The notes under the pieces are model-generated. The model was not told the DNA's origin and did no database searches. It saw only the letters and a list, made by a program, of their open reading frames with translations. From assembly GCF_003816055.1 (NCBI RefSeq), contig NZ_CP033906.1:4189249-4253248 (forward strand): 64,000 nucleotides of DNA, read 5' to 3'. The stretch is from Bacillus sp. FJAT-42376. Its GTDB lineage: Bacteria > Bacillota > Bacilli > Bacillales > Bacillaceae. Below, piece by piece: positions 1 to 8,802 of the stretch. A program made the position numbers and the translations under genes. Within the stretch, counting starts at the first letter, position 1, and the number at the start of each line of letters is the position of its first letter.

Positions 1-1119
1 TCCATTTTAAAAGCAGCCGTTTCCTTTCAAGTAAACGGAACCGATTCAGGCATTCTTTCAGAACCGGAAGAAACGGTTGCCGTACTGCCTGCCGTATCCA
101 TCAAAAGCGATCCGGACAGTCTTGTCATCAATACCGCAAAACCGAAATCATCTGTTGAAGTTAAAGTGACAGCCAGAAATCATACGGCCGGAAAAGAAAA
201 GGCGGCGTTAAGCCTCGAGGTTCCGAGCGGGTGGAAGGTCACGAACAACGATCAGAAGGTCTCTTTTTCAAGAAAAAATGAAGAAAAAACCGCCGTCTTT
301 ACCGTACAGCTGCCGTCCGGCATAAAGGAAGGCAATTATGTATTGAAGCCTGCTGCAGAGGCGGACGGCCAAACCATCAGCACGACCGTTCAGGATATCG
401 CTTATCCACACATCGGCACCTTTTATTCCTTATATGAAGCCGGAACGAAAGCGGCGGCTTTCCCGCTTGAATTTGATGCAGCGAAAAAAATCGGGTATGT
501 GGAGAGCGGCTTTGACAATGTATCCGGCAAATTGAAAGCGGTCGGAATGAATATCACGAGCCTTGAAAAAGGACAGCTCGAGATGGCTGATTTAAGCCAG
601 TATGACACCGTCGTCATCGGAATCCGCGCTTATCTCTCAAGAGAAGACCTTGTGAAAAACAATCCGAAGCTGCTGGACTTTGTGAAAAACGGCGGACACC
701 TTGTCGTTCAATACCATAAGCCGGAGGACAAATGGAACCCGGACTCCTCCGCTCCATACAAGCTTGTCATCGGCAGTCCGTCGATCCGCTGGAGGGTCAC
801 GGATGAAAAAGCCAAAGTCACAATGCTTCAGCCGGAGCACCCGCTCTTCAATGAACCGAACAAAATTACAGACCGGGATTGGGAAAACTGGATTCAGGAG
901 CGCGGTCTTTACTACCCAAGCAGCTGGGCAAGCGAATTTAAGCCATTTGTCCGCATGGCCGACCCAAATGAAGCCCCATTCGACGGAGGGATTTTAATGG
1001 CGGACTACGGGAAAGGCAGCTATCTGTATACAAACCTTGTCTGGTACCGCCAAATTCAAAGCAATGTTCCGGGAGGCTACCGGATCTTCACCAACCTGAT
1101 CGATTATTCAAGAAAGTAA
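1..1119 (+). CDS. PIG-L family deacetylase, C-terminal part (5' end outside window)
   Basis: The frame is open from base 1, so the gene starts upstream and the GTG at 166 is only an internal codon. The visible 372 residues hold an immunoglobulin-like/NEW3-type segment (about 50-130) and then an alpha/beta domain resembling a glutamine-amidotransferase fold (TVVIGIRAYL, NGGHLVVQYH, and the end PGGYRIFTNLIDY). From memory this tail is typical of long secreted Bacillales PIG-L (LmbE-like) deacetylases, whose zinc-binding catalytic domain would lie upstream and cannot be seen here. The gene lies 69 bases before a solute-binding lipoprotein gene on the same strand, so it may belong to that transport operon. 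Alternative: a ThuA-like protein without a deacetylase domain. Confidence 0.7.
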   Translation, partial: SILKAAVSFQVNGTDSGILSEPEETVAVLPAVSIKSDPDSLVINTAKPKSSVEVKVTARNHTAGKEKAALSLEVPSGWKVTNNDQKVSFSRKNEEKTAVFTVQLPSGIKEGNYVLKPAAEADGQTISTTVQDIAYPHIGTFYSLYEAGTKAAAFPLEFDAAKKIGYVESGFDNVSGKLKAVGMNITSLEKGQLEMADLSQYDTVVIGIRAYLSREDLVKNNPKLLDFVKNGGHLVVQYHKPEDKWNPDSSAPYKLVIGSPSIRWRVTDEKAKVTMLQPEHPLFNEPNKITDRDWENWIQERGLYYPSSWASEFKPFVRMADPNEAPFDGGILMADYGKGSYLYTNLVWYRQIQSNVPGGYRIFTNLIDYSRK

Positions 1120-1188
1120 GAGATAAAAAGGTTCGGGGGGATTCCGTCCCCTCTTCCCTTCACTTTAACGGATGAGGAGTTGACCCAT

Positions 1189-2280
1189 ATGGGCAGAAAA
1201 AAGGCGTGGACGTATACAGCAGGTGCAGCCATGAGTTTATCCTTGATACTGAGCGGCTGTATGGCCGGGGGACAGTCGGCAAAAACAAACGGCGAAAAAA
1301 AGCCGGCCAATGATTTGGAAGAAAAAGTGGTGATCTATTCCCCGCACGGCAAGGACATCCTTCAGGAATTTGAAGAAAAATTTGAAGCCGAGAATCCGAA
1401 TGTGGATGTCGAATGGCTTGATATCGGTTCGCAGGAAGTACTGGACCGGGTTCGTTCCGAAAAGAAAAATCCGCAGGCAGATGTGTGGTGGGGCGCTCCT
1501 TCTGTTATGTTCAGCCAGGCGAAGGCCGAGGATCTTCTCGAACCGTATGAGCCAAAGTACGCGGATGCACTTGGAGAAGAATTCCATGATCAAGACTGGG
1601 CCTGGAGCGGAACAAGCCAGACTCCCGAAGTCATTATGTACAACACGAAAAAATTGAAAAAAGAGGACGCTCCAAAGGATTGGGATGAGCTGCTTGATCC
1701 AAAATGGAAGGATCAGATTATTATCCGCTATCCGCTTGCTTCCGGGACGATGCGGACGATTTTTTCCGCGATGATCTACCGCGATTATACAGAAGCAAAG
1801 GATCCGAAAGCCGGGTATGAATGGCTTCAGAAGCTGGATGCGAACACGAAGGAATATGCAGCGAATCCTGAAATCATGTACAGCAAAGTAGCCAAAGGAG
1901 AAGGAAATCTATCCGTATGGGCCATGCCGGACGTTGTCATGCTGAAGGAAGAGAAAAACTATCCGTTTGACTTTATTATTCCGGAAAGCGGAACACCGGT
2001 TTTAACAGAAGGGATAGCGGTTGTGAAAAACGCCAAGCATCCAAAAGCAGCGAAGGCTTTCTATGAATTCGTCAACTCGAAGGAAGCAAACAAAGCGCTA
2101 GCTGAAAAGCACTACCGGATTCCGACAAGAACCGATATCGAGGATTTGCCGGCATGGATTGAAGAGACGAAGATCAAGCCGATGGAGATCGACTGGAAAG
2201 TATTCGAGGAAAAATCCGACGAATGGATGGAATACTGGGACAACAACATTAAGAGCAAGGAAAAAGAGCAAAAAGAGTAA
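1189..2280 (+). CDS. ABC transporter substrate-binding lipoprotein (extracellular solute-binding family 1)
   Basis: A 363-residue exported binding protein for an ABC importer. ATG 1189 is preferred over the TTG at 1180 because GAGGAG (1174-1179) sits 9 bases upstream of it. Residues 1-24 form a lipoprotein signal with lipobox LSGC (Cys24). The mature part has the family-1 layout seen in Fe3+/2-aminoethylphosphonate/polyamine-type binding proteins (VVIYSPHGKD, ADVWWGAPSVMF, DWDELLDPKWKDQI, PVLTEGIAVVKNAKHPKAA). The ligand cannot be told from sequence. It is followed directly by the ATPase and permease genes, so the importer is complete. Family sure, substrate unknown. Confidence 0.88.
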   Translation: MGRKKAWTYTAGAAMSLSLILSGCMAGGQSAKTNGEKKPANDLEEKVVIYSPHGKDILQEFEEKFEAENPNVDVEWLDIGSQEVLDRVRSEKKNPQADVWWGAPSVMFSQAKAEDLLEPYEPKYADALGEEFHDQDWAWSGTSQTPEVIMYNTKKLKKEDAPKDWDELLDPKWKDQIIIRYPLASGTMRTIFSAMIYRDYTEAKDPKAGYEWLQKLDANTKEYAANPEIMYSKVAKGEGNLSVWAMPDVVMLKEEKNYPFDFIIPESGTPVLTEGIAVVKNAKHPKAAKAFYEFVNSKEANKALAEKHYRIPTRTDIEDLPAWIEETKIKPMEIDWKVFEEKSDEWMEYWDNNIKSKEKEQKE

Positions 2281-2306
2281 GGCTCACAGAATAGGGGGAG
2301 CAGCAT

Positions 2307-3419
2307 ATGTCATCCGTTACGCTTAAGCAGATCACAAAATCCTTTAAAGACTTTCATGCAGTCAAAAGCTTAAATCTCGAGATCCAAAAGGGGGAATTTT
2401 TCACCTTCCTTGGTCCAAGCGGCTGCGGCAAAACGACGACACTCCGGATGATCGCCGGTTTTTATTATCCGACGACCGGTACCGTTTTCTTCGGAGACCG
2501 GGATATGACGAAGGTGACGCCGGAGAAGCGCAATACGGGAATGGTTTTTCAAAACTACGCGCTGTTCCCGCATATGACCGTTTTCGAAAACGTCGCTTTC
2601 GGCCTGAAGGTACGGAAGCTTTCCAAAAGCGAGATTAAGAGAAAAGTAGAAGACGCACTGGCGAAGGTCCGCCTGGAAGCTTTCATCAGCCGACAGGTCA
2701 GTCAGCTGAGCGGAGGACAGCAGCAGCGGGTGGCTCTTGCCCGCTCCCTTGTTATTGAACCGGAAATTCTTCTTCTCGACGAGCCGCTAAGCAACCTCGA
2801 TGCACGTCTTCGGGATGAAATGAGGACAGAAATTCTCCGGCTGCAGCGTGACTACAGCATAACCACCATTTATGTGACCCACGATCAGGTTGAGGCTCTA
2901 ACGATGAGTGACCGGATTGCCGTCTTCAATTTCGGAGAGTGCCAGCAGGTCGGAACGCCAAAGGAAATCTATAACCATCCGGCTAATGATTTTGTCGCGT
3001 CCTTCATTGGCGAGACGAATCTTATCCCGGTTGAATATCAAGAATCACAGGCCGGCGTCCTTCAATTTGTATGGGAGGAAAACAGGGAGCAGCAGCTTTT
3101 TGCCGATTCTTCTCCGGGGCTTAAAGAAACGGAGCCGCTATCCGTTTCCATCCGTCCCGAAGCGGTTGAAGTACTTGATGAACCTCCGCTGAACAGACGG
3201 AATGCCTACAAGGGAAAAGTAGAGATGGCCCAGTTTACAGGCGCTTCTCTTAATCTGTTTATTTCACTCGGCGGGCGGGTCATTCAGGCCGTTCTGCTGA
3301 ACAATCTGGCACGAAGAGAGCCGCAGGAAGGCGATACGGTCTGGGTAAGGTTCCCTGAACAGCACTTGCGCATCGTGCCCCGCGTTCTAAAGTCTTCAGC
3401 CGGGAGCAAAATCTCATGA
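2307..3419 (+). CDS. ABC transporter ATP-binding protein (PotA/FbpC-like)
   Basis: A 370-residue nucleotide-binding subunit that energises the importer. Walker A GPSGCGKTT (about 36-44), Q-loop in VFQNYALFPH, signature LSGGQQQR, Walker B LLLDEP and switch THD are all intact. The C-terminal ~120 residues look like a TOBE regulatory domain, as in spermidine, iron and phosphonate importers. GGGGGAG precedes the ATG at suitable distance. The stop overlaps the permease ATG by 4 bases (ATGA), which implies translational coupling. Substrate not inferable. Confidence 0.9.
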   Translation: MSSVTLKQITKSFKDFHAVKSLNLEIQKGEFFTFLGPSGCGKTTTLRMIAGFYYPTTGTVFFGDRDMTKVTPEKRNTGMVFQNYALFPHMTVFENVAFGLKVRKLSKSEIKRKVEDALAKVRLEAFISRQVSQLSGGQQQRVALARSLVIEPEILLLDEPLSNLDARLRDEMRTEILRLQRDYSITTIYVTHDQVEALTMSDRIAVFNFGECQQVGTPKEIYNHPANDFVASFIGETNLIPVEYQESQAGVLQFVWEENREQQLFADSSPGLKETEPLSVSIRPEAVEVLDEPPLNRRNAYKGKVEMAQFTGASLNLFISLGGRVIQAVLLNNLARREPQEGDTVWVRFPEQHLRIVPRVLKSSAGSKIS

Positions 3420-5101
3420 AAAACCGGGAACTGCGGTTCACTTTTATTCTGTTGATTCCTGTCGCACTCGTCTTGTTTGCCTATGTGCTTTACCCGTCGA
3501 TCCGGACTTTGATCGAGAGCTTCTATTATAAAGGCGCGCCCGGTTTAAAAAACTATGCCGCCTTTTTCAACCCGGAAAGTCTGTCGAATTTAAAGGCATT
3601 ATGGAACTCCGTCTATATCTCGCTGCTCAGCGTGCTGCTCTCTGCCTTAATCGGTGTGCCTCTTGCCTTTATTTTTAACAAGTATGACTTTCCCGGCCGG
3701 AGCTTTTTCGCAAGTGCCGCCATCCTGCCGATTGTCCTCCCTTCTCTTGTGGGGGTGATGGCCTTTATGTTTCTATACGGAGAATCCGGCCTTGTTCCGA
3801 ATGCCATCAAGGATGTATTTGGGCTAAAGGAGCTACCTTTCAGCATCGGCGGGGTGTCAGGCATTCTCATTGTTCACGCCTATACCATGTATGTGTACTT
3901 TTATATGGCTGTATCCAGTACCATCCGAGGAATTGATCCGTCTCTTGAAGAGGCGGCGTACAATCTGGGAGCGAACCGCTTTACCGTCTTTACACAGGTA
4001 ACCCTCCCTTTGCTTACACCGGCCATCGTCGGAGCTTCTCTGCTTGTGTTCATGACATCGATGGCGTCCTTCAGCGCGCCCTTTCTGCTTGCCGGGGGAT
4101 TCCGTGTACTGAGTCTGCAAATCTACTTTTCAAAGGTAAACGGCAATCTGCAGATGGCGGCTACCCAGGCTGTCATCCTGTCCATAGTTTCCATCTCCTT
4201 TCTTTTGTTTATGAGGTGGTACCAGAATCGCCGCGATTACCGGATGGCATCTAAAGGAATCGGCGTCCACAGAAGTGAAATCAAAAATCCGCTGCTGAAG
4301 TGGACCATGGTCGCGGCCGGCGTACTCGGCGTGATCGCGCTGCTCCTGCCGCATGCCACCATCCTTGTTCTCTCGCTTGTGCCAGACGGAACATGGACGT
4401 TCCAGACGTATCCATCGGTCTTTAATGTTGAAAACTATCTGTTCCTGTTCACCGAACCGAAAATATGGGATCCGGTGCGGAACAGTTTACTATTGGCCTT
4501 TGCCGCAACGGCCGGAAATCTTGTATTCGGGGTGCTCACCTCTTACGTTCTCGTGAAACGGAAATTCATCGGGAAAAACCTGCTCGATATTATGGTTATG
4601 CTTCCTTGGGCTCTCCCGGCGACCGTTGTCGGGATGAACTTGATTCTTGCTTTTAATGAGCCTAGTGTTTTTACCTTTGGGAACATTTTAGTCGGAACGT
4701 TCTGGATTTTGCCGCTCGCTTATTTCACCCGGCATATTCCGCTCGTCGTAAGGTCCACGAACGCGGCACTCGAGCAGCTCGATGATTCTCTAGAGGAAGC
4801 AGCCCGAAATCTTGGCGCCAAATGGTTCTACTTATTCCGGCGGGTCATTCTGCCGCTTGTTATGCCGGGAATCCTGAGCGGAACGCTGCTCGCATTCGTG
4901 CAGGCCGTTGGGGAATTTCCGACCTCTGTCCTTCTGTACACGATCAGCAACCGGCCGATTTCCATTGAAATTATGAACCAGCTCCGTATGTTCAACCTCG
5001 GGCAGGCAGCTGCCTACGGCATGATTCAAATCACCTTGATCGGGCTTGTGCTTTTCATCTCCAATAAATTCTTTGGCGTGAAGGCGGAACGGTCTCTTTA
5101 A
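3416..5101 (+). CDS. ABC transporter permease, two fused membrane domains
   Basis: A 561-residue membrane protein carrying two BPD_transp_1 modules in tandem. Each half has its own EAA loop that docks on the ATPase: EEAAYNLGANRFTVF in the first and EEAARNLGAKWFYLF in the second. About twelve hydrophobic segments are visible, the first at residues 6-28. Fused permeases of this type are usual in Fe3+ and 2-aminoethylphosphonate importers, and one fused chain replaces the usual two permeases. It overlaps the ATPase gene by 4 bases and is followed after 22 bases by the lyase gene, so the lyase is very likely cotranscribed. Confidence 0.9.
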   Translation: MKNRELRFTFILLIPVALVLFAYVLYPSIRTLIESFYYKGAPGLKNYAAFFNPESLSNLKALWNSVYISLLSVLLSALIGVPLAFIFNKYDFPGRSFFASAAILPIVLPSLVGVMAFMFLYGESGLVPNAIKDVFGLKELPFSIGGVSGILIVHAYTMYVYFYMAVSSTIRGIDPSLEEAAYNLGANRFTVFTQVTLPLLTPAIVGASLLVFMTSMASFSAPFLLAGGFRVLSLQIYFSKVNGNLQMAATQAVILSIVSISFLLFMRWYQNRRDYRMASKGIGVHRSEIKNPLLKWTMVAAGVLGVIALLLPHATILVLSLVPDGTWTFQTYPSVFNVENYLFLFTEPKIWDPVRNSLLLAFAATAGNLVFGVLTSYVLVKRKFIGKNLLDIMVMLPWALPATVVGMNLILAFNEPSVFTFGNILVGTFWILPLAYFTRHIPLVVRSTNAALEQLDDSLEEAARNLGAKWFYLFRRVILPLVMPGILSGTLLAFVQAVGEFPTSVLLYTISNRPISIEIMNQLRMFNLGQAAAYGMIQITLIGLVLFISNKFFGVKAERSL

Positions 5102-5123
5102 TCTCAAAGGAGGAAAAAAAGCA

Positions 5124-6629
5124 GTGAAATCCAAAGAAGAGTTCATTCTTTCAGAAGGAAGCCATTTTCCCGGCAAAACATACGAGGAGCACCTGCTGAG
5201 ACACGTGTTCAATGATCAAAGAGACTACCTCTTCAATGAAATGTTTGCGATTCACCGGGCGCATGTTGTCATGCTTGCGGATCAGGATATTCTGAGCCGA
5301 AAGGAAGCCGGGCAGATCCTTGCCGGGATTGAAAAGGTCCGGCAAATTGATTACCGGAAATTGAATTATGATCCGCTGTTTGAGGATTTATTCTTTATGA
5401 TGGAGAGCAGGCTGAGCGAGGAAATCGGGGCGGACCTCGCCGGGAAAGTCCATATCGGTCGAAGCCGGAATGACATGGGGGTAGCGATGTACCGGCTTGT
5501 TCTGAGGAAGCATCTTCTCACCCTCCTCCAAAGCGCCCTCCTTCTCGGGGACGGCCTGCTGGAACAGGCAAAGGAGCACGCTGAAACGGTCATGACGGCC
5601 TACACGCATACACAGCCGGCCCAGCCGACCACGCTCGGTCATTATCTGCTCGCGATCTACGACGTCCTTATGAGAGATATAGACCGCCTTTGGCAGGCAT
5701 ACAAGGGAGTGAACCGTTCTCCTCTCGGAGCTGCCGCCCTCTCCACCACTAGCTTTCCGATCAGCCGCAGCCGGGTCGCCTCTCTCCTCGGATTTGAAGG
5801 ACTTGTGGAAAATTCTTATGACGCTATAGCCGGGGCCGATTATTTAATTGAAACGGCAACCGCGGTTCTGACGCTCATGACGAATTCCGGACGATGGATT
5901 CAAGATTTGCTTCTTCAGGCAACACGGGAATTCGGTGTTATCCGGGTCGCGGATCCATACGTCCAAATCAGCAGCATCATGCCGCAAAAACGAAATCCCG
6001 TCTCCATCGAGCACTCCCGCTCCCTCGCAAGCTCAGCGGCAGGAGAAGCCATGTCGGTCATTCAAATGATCCATAACACGCCGTTCGGTGACATTGTCGA
6101 CACCGAAGACGATCTTCAGCCGCACCTGTACCGAAGCTATGAAAAAGCATCTCGTGTCATGCAGCTCATGCATGCAGTCATCCGGACGATGGAAGTTGAT
6201 ACCGACCGGGTCGGGAAACGCGCCATGCAATCGTGCATCACGATCACCGAATTATCCGATGTTCTGGCCCGGGACAAAGGGGTGCCATTCCGTAAAGCCC
6301 ATCAAATTGCGAGCTTAATCGCCCGGGAATGCACCGACGCCAAAAAAGAACTGCAGGATCTGCCGCTTCAAAAGGTGAATGAATGGATTCAGAGCATCAC
6401 GCAAGCTTCCCTTTCCCAGGAAGAATGGGACGGAATCGTTAGCCCCATGGAATTTGTGAAAAGAAGAAAAATTAAAGGAGGGCCAAATCCCGCGGAAGTG
6501 GAGCGGATGATCACGGAGCGGGAAAAGACGCATCTGCACCATCAGGCCGGGCTGAACACCGCACGTTCAGCTGCAGGGGATGCGGAAATGCGGCTGAACG
6601 GGGCTGTGAAACAAATCATTCAGGGATGA
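5124..6629 (+). CDS. Argininosuccinate lyase-like enzyme (ArgH paralogue)
   Basis: A 501-residue fumarase/aspartase superfamily enzyme starting at GTG 5124 behind AAAGGAGG (5107-5113). Catalytic regions are present: AYTHTQPAQP (general acid-base His) and the mobile-loop signature SSIMPQKRNP. The ArgH substrate segment reads GRSRNDMGVAMYRL, where true ArgH normally has GRSRNDQVATD, so Gln and the following Asp are replaced. No argG, argF or carAB lies nearby; instead the gene follows an ABC importer. I infer a lyase acting on a compound brought in by that importer rather than arginine biosynthesis. A hairpin terminator overlaps its stop codon. Confidence 0.75.
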   Translation: MKSKEEFILSEGSHFPGKTYEEHLLRHVFNDQRDYLFNEMFAIHRAHVVMLADQDILSRKEAGQILAGIEKVRQIDYRKLNYDPLFEDLFFMMESRLSEEIGADLAGKVHIGRSRNDMGVAMYRLVLRKHLLTLLQSALLLGDGLLEQAKEHAETVMTAYTHTQPAQPTTLGHYLLAIYDVLMRDIDRLWQAYKGVNRSPLGAAALSTTSFPISRSRVASLLGFEGLVENSYDAIAGADYLIETATAVLTLMTNSGRWIQDLLLQATREFGVIRVADPYVQISSIMPQKRNPVSIEHSRSLASSAAGEAMSVIQMIHNTPFGDIVDTEDDLQPHLYRSYEKASRVMQLMHAVIRTMEVDTDRVGKRAMQSCITITELSDVLARDKGVPFRKAHQIASLIARECTDAKKELQDLPLQKVNEWIQSITQASLSQEEWDGIVSPMEFVKRRKIKGGPNPAEVERMITEREKTHLHHQAGLNTARSAAGDAEMRLNGAVKQIIQG

Positions 6630-6653
6630 GCCCGTCTCATCCCTTTTCTTTTT
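6623..6653 (+). terminator. Intrinsic terminator of the transporter/lyase operon
   Basis: The inverted repeat GGGATGAG/CTCATCCC (6623-6630 and 6636-6643) with a 5-base loop is followed by TTTTCTTTTT. The left arm overlaps the stop codon of the ArgH-like gene. Confidence 0.85.
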
Positions 6654-6701
6654 GGCCCGATACTTGGTATGCTTAGCAAAACAACCGCTGGAGGAATCAG
6701 G

Positions 6702-7487
6702 ATGAGCCCATACAAAGCACTGTTCCTGGATATAGACGGAACGATCGTAAAACCGGACGATACAATCGATGAATCAACGAAAACCGCCATAACCGAAGTT
6801 CAAAAGAAAGGGCTGACTGTCGTCCTTGCAACCGGCCGGCCCCTTCATGAAATCTCGCCTATCGCGGAGGAACTGCAGGTCACCTCGTTTATCGGCTACA
6901 ACGGAGCATACGCGATCCATAATGGCGAAGATGTCTTTAAATGGACAATGACCCGGGAAGACGTTCAGTATTTTATCATAACGGCTCAAAATAAAGGCCA
7001 TGAGCTCGTCCTCTACACACACGATAAGAACCTCTTCACCTCACCCGATTCACCGAGAACAAAGCAGTTCATGGACAAATTGCACTTAACCAAAAACGAA
7101 ACATGGTCAGACGCGGTTCTGGATGAGATTCTAGGCATAACCGTCCTTACAGACAGCCCGAATGGCTCCATCCACTACCAAACCGGCCGCATTCATCTGT
7201 CACAGGTCAATGTAGAAGAGCTGTACCACTGCTTTGACGTCATTCGGGAGGATGTCAACAAAGGCGTAGGCGTTACCCATTTCCTCCGGCAATTAAATCT
7301 GCCGGCAAAGACCGCGATTGCCTTCGGCGACGGGATGAACGACAAGGAGATGCTCTCTTCTGTAGGCGAAGGATTTGCGATGGGAAACGCCCATCCGGAT
7401 TTGTTTGCTTATGCGAAGCATCGGACGGCGGAAGTGACGGAGTCGGGGGTTTATGAGGGATTGAGGTATTTGGGGTTGGTGGATTAG
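6702..7487 (+). CDS. Cof-type HAD-IIB family hydrolase
   Basis: A 261-residue predicted phosphatase. ATG 6702 is chosen because CTGGAGG (6689-6694) lies just upstream; a longer frame from 6669 has no such site. Motif I DIDGT (catalytic Asp pair, residues 10-14), motif II in VVLATGRP and motif IV FGDGMNDKEML are complete, with an inserted cap between them, as in Cof/YkrA/YitU phosphatases of sugar phosphates and flavin precursors. It lies after the terminator of the lyase gene, so it is probably a separate unit. Substrate unknown. Confidence 0.85.
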   Translation: MSPYKALFLDIDGTIVKPDDTIDESTKTAITEVQKKGLTVVLATGRPLHEISPIAEELQVTSFIGYNGAYAIHNGEDVFKWTMTREDVQYFIITAQNKGHELVLYTHDKNLFTSPDSPRTKQFMDKLHLTKNETWSDAVLDEILGITVLTDSPNGSIHYQTGRIHLSQVNVEELYHCFDVIREDVNKGVGVTHFLRQLNLPAKTAIAFGDGMNDKEMLSSVGEGFAMGNAHPDLFAYAKHRTAEVTESGVYEGLRYLGLVD

Positions 7488-7821
7488 CTTTTTTTGTGTT
7501 TTAGGATGGACAATATTTTAAGGAAGCTTCTCCTTTAATTAGAGTATATGAATTACGAAAAAACTTTGAATGGCCTATAGCCAAATGCAGAAGCATCAAA
7601 AGAAAGTAGTTCCTAATGAAACTTACTCTTACTAAAAGACTTCCTTGTGCACAACAATTATCTAAAAGAAGCTTAACTTTATTAACATCTAAAGGAAAAT
7701 ACTCGAGGGTATAGACCGAATCATATATGTTTTCTATATGATTGAATAGGGTAGATACTGAATTAGAATTATGTATTTATTTTCCAAACTTAATTGAATT
7801 AATTTTTATGGAGGGAAAAGA
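7488..7821. other. AT-rich intergenic region
   Basis: 334 bases without a convincing gene. The stretch is much more AT-rich than the operon to its left. Only the ribosome binding site of the next gene (TGGAGGG, 7809-7815) is clear; no strong terminator or promoter was recognised. Confidence 0.5.
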
Positions 7822-8271
7822 ATGAAGATTAAAAATGCGTTAGTTGCAACCGGATTATCATTAGGTCTGTTAGGCTCCACTTATGCTGTAACTGAAGTTA
7901 TTTCCCCAAACGTAGCACAAGCAAAGTCTGTAAAAACGATTGCTGTGAATACAGTCCAGATTAATACAAAAGGAATTGAAAATTTTTACTCCAGAACATT
8001 TACCGTACGAAAAGGGATGTGGCTGTATGTAGATTCTTCTAAAATGCAGGGATATCCTGATGTATATATTTATCAACAAAATAAGTATTCAGATAAGCTG
8101 GTATGGAAAAAAACAATACCGGATGGTAATGCCAGCGGTATGTATGCTCAATTTGGGAAATTAAAACAAAGAGTTTATGTCAAACCCGGTAATTATTATA
8201 TGGGATTAAAAAATTCGATGAAAGGGACCAGAGCTCAAGCAACTGTGAAGCTTAAGTTACAGTCTTATTAA
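7822..8271 (+). CDS. Secreted protein of unknown function
   Basis: A 149-residue protein with a classical signal peptide: KIK, a hydrophobic core ALVATGLSLGLLG, and a likely cut after residues NVAQA (about 34). The mature ~115 residues are rich in Tyr, Lys and beta-formers (TFTVRKGMWLYVDSS, KPGNYYMGLKNSMKG), suggesting a small beta-sandwich. No known catalytic motif or wall anchor is seen. GGAGGG lies 7 bases before the ATG. It is monocistronic, closed by the terminator at 8318-8370, and sits directly upstream of the RiPP-like locus without a clear link to it. Confidence 0.65.
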   Translation: MKIKNALVATGLSLGLLGSTYAVTEVISPNVAQAKSVKTIAVNTVQINTKGIENFYSRTFTVRKGMWLYVDSSKMQGYPDVYIYQQNKYSDKLVWKKTIPDGNASGMYAQFGKLKQRVYVKPGNYYMGLKNSMKGTRAQATVKLKLQSY

Positions 8272-8317
8272 GAAAACAAACTTAAATTTAGATCCTTCTA
8301 AATACGTGAGATCCTAT

Positions 8318-8370
8318 AAAACACCTTCGAAATGGTTAAAGCATTACCTCTAATTTCGGGGTGTTTTTGT
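8318..8370 (+). terminator. Intrinsic terminator
   Basis: AAAACACC (8318-8325) pairs with GGTGTTTT (8360-8367), the stem extends inward through CGAAAT/ATTTCG, and a T-run follows. It insulates the secreted-protein gene from the peptide locus. The remaining bases up to 8599 hold no supported gene. Confidence 0.7.
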
Positions 8371-8615
8371 GTGCCTGAAACCTATATACAAGAGCTTTAA
8401 CAGGTTTAATAACTCATCACCATCGCTAGTTATAAGATAATTGGATGCTACAATAAATATTCCTAAAGTTATATTTTCCTCTAAAAACGACAGATTTCCC
8501 CCGTTCTCTGCCTGTTTTTTAGGTAAAACGACCATTTTCAAAATAATCAATATATTCAAACAAATGATAGGATAAAAGGTGTAAGAAGCATACTCAGGCA
8601 AAGGAGGGACTACAT

Positions 8616-8684
8616 ATGAAAATCGTTGTTCGTAAATCCGAGAAGTTAGCTCCTACTCAGTACAGACCGCCTCATACTTCTTGA
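8616..8684 (+). CDS. Candidate RiPP precursor peptide, 22 residues
   Basis: A short ORF with an excellent ribosome binding site (AAAGGAGGG, 8600-8608, 7 bases before ATG). The product starts MKIVVRKSEK and ends QYRPPHTS, so it has a basic N-terminal half and a Pro/His/Thr/Ser C-terminus, with no signal peptide or transmembrane segment. It stands alone ahead of a hairpin and then two genes that both carry PqqD-like (RiPP recognition element) domains, the usual arrangement for a precursor peptide. Known ThiF/MccB-type enzymes adenylate the C-terminus of short peptides; here the terminal residue is Ser, not the Asn of microcin C. The peptide is inferred to be the substrate; nothing in the sequence proves modification. 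Confidence 0.6.
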   Translation: MKIVVRKSEKLAPTQYRPPHTS

Positions 8685-8708
8685 TTCAATTAAAAAATGA
8701 ACAAAAAG

Positions 8709-8740
8709 ATAGACCATTCTATTCATTAGAAATGGTCTAT
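8709..8740 (+). promoter_or_regulatory. Intercistronic stem-loop between peptide and enzyme genes
   Basis: The perfect 10-bp inverted repeat ATAGACCATT/AATGGTCTAT (8709-8718 and 8731-8740) has a 12-base loop and only a weak T-stretch after it. Its place between a tiny ORF and its putative enzymes suits a partial terminator or RNA stabiliser that keeps the peptide in excess over the enzymes. Confidence 0.55.
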
Positions 8741-8802
8741 TCTTACTTCGATAAACATGACCAGCGGCCTTTGCCGCTTATACATAGAGGGAGGTAATCA
8801 AA

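Noticed and set aside
5124..6629. Assignment as the arginine-biosynthetic argH
   Set aside because: The substrate loop differs and no arginine genes are adjacent; kept as ArgH-like only.
8350..8601. 83-codon minus-strand frame (MPEYASYTFY...)
   Set aside because: It runs through the intrinsic terminator at 8318-8370, lacks a ribosome binding site and looks like AT-rich chance coding opposite the peptide promoter region.
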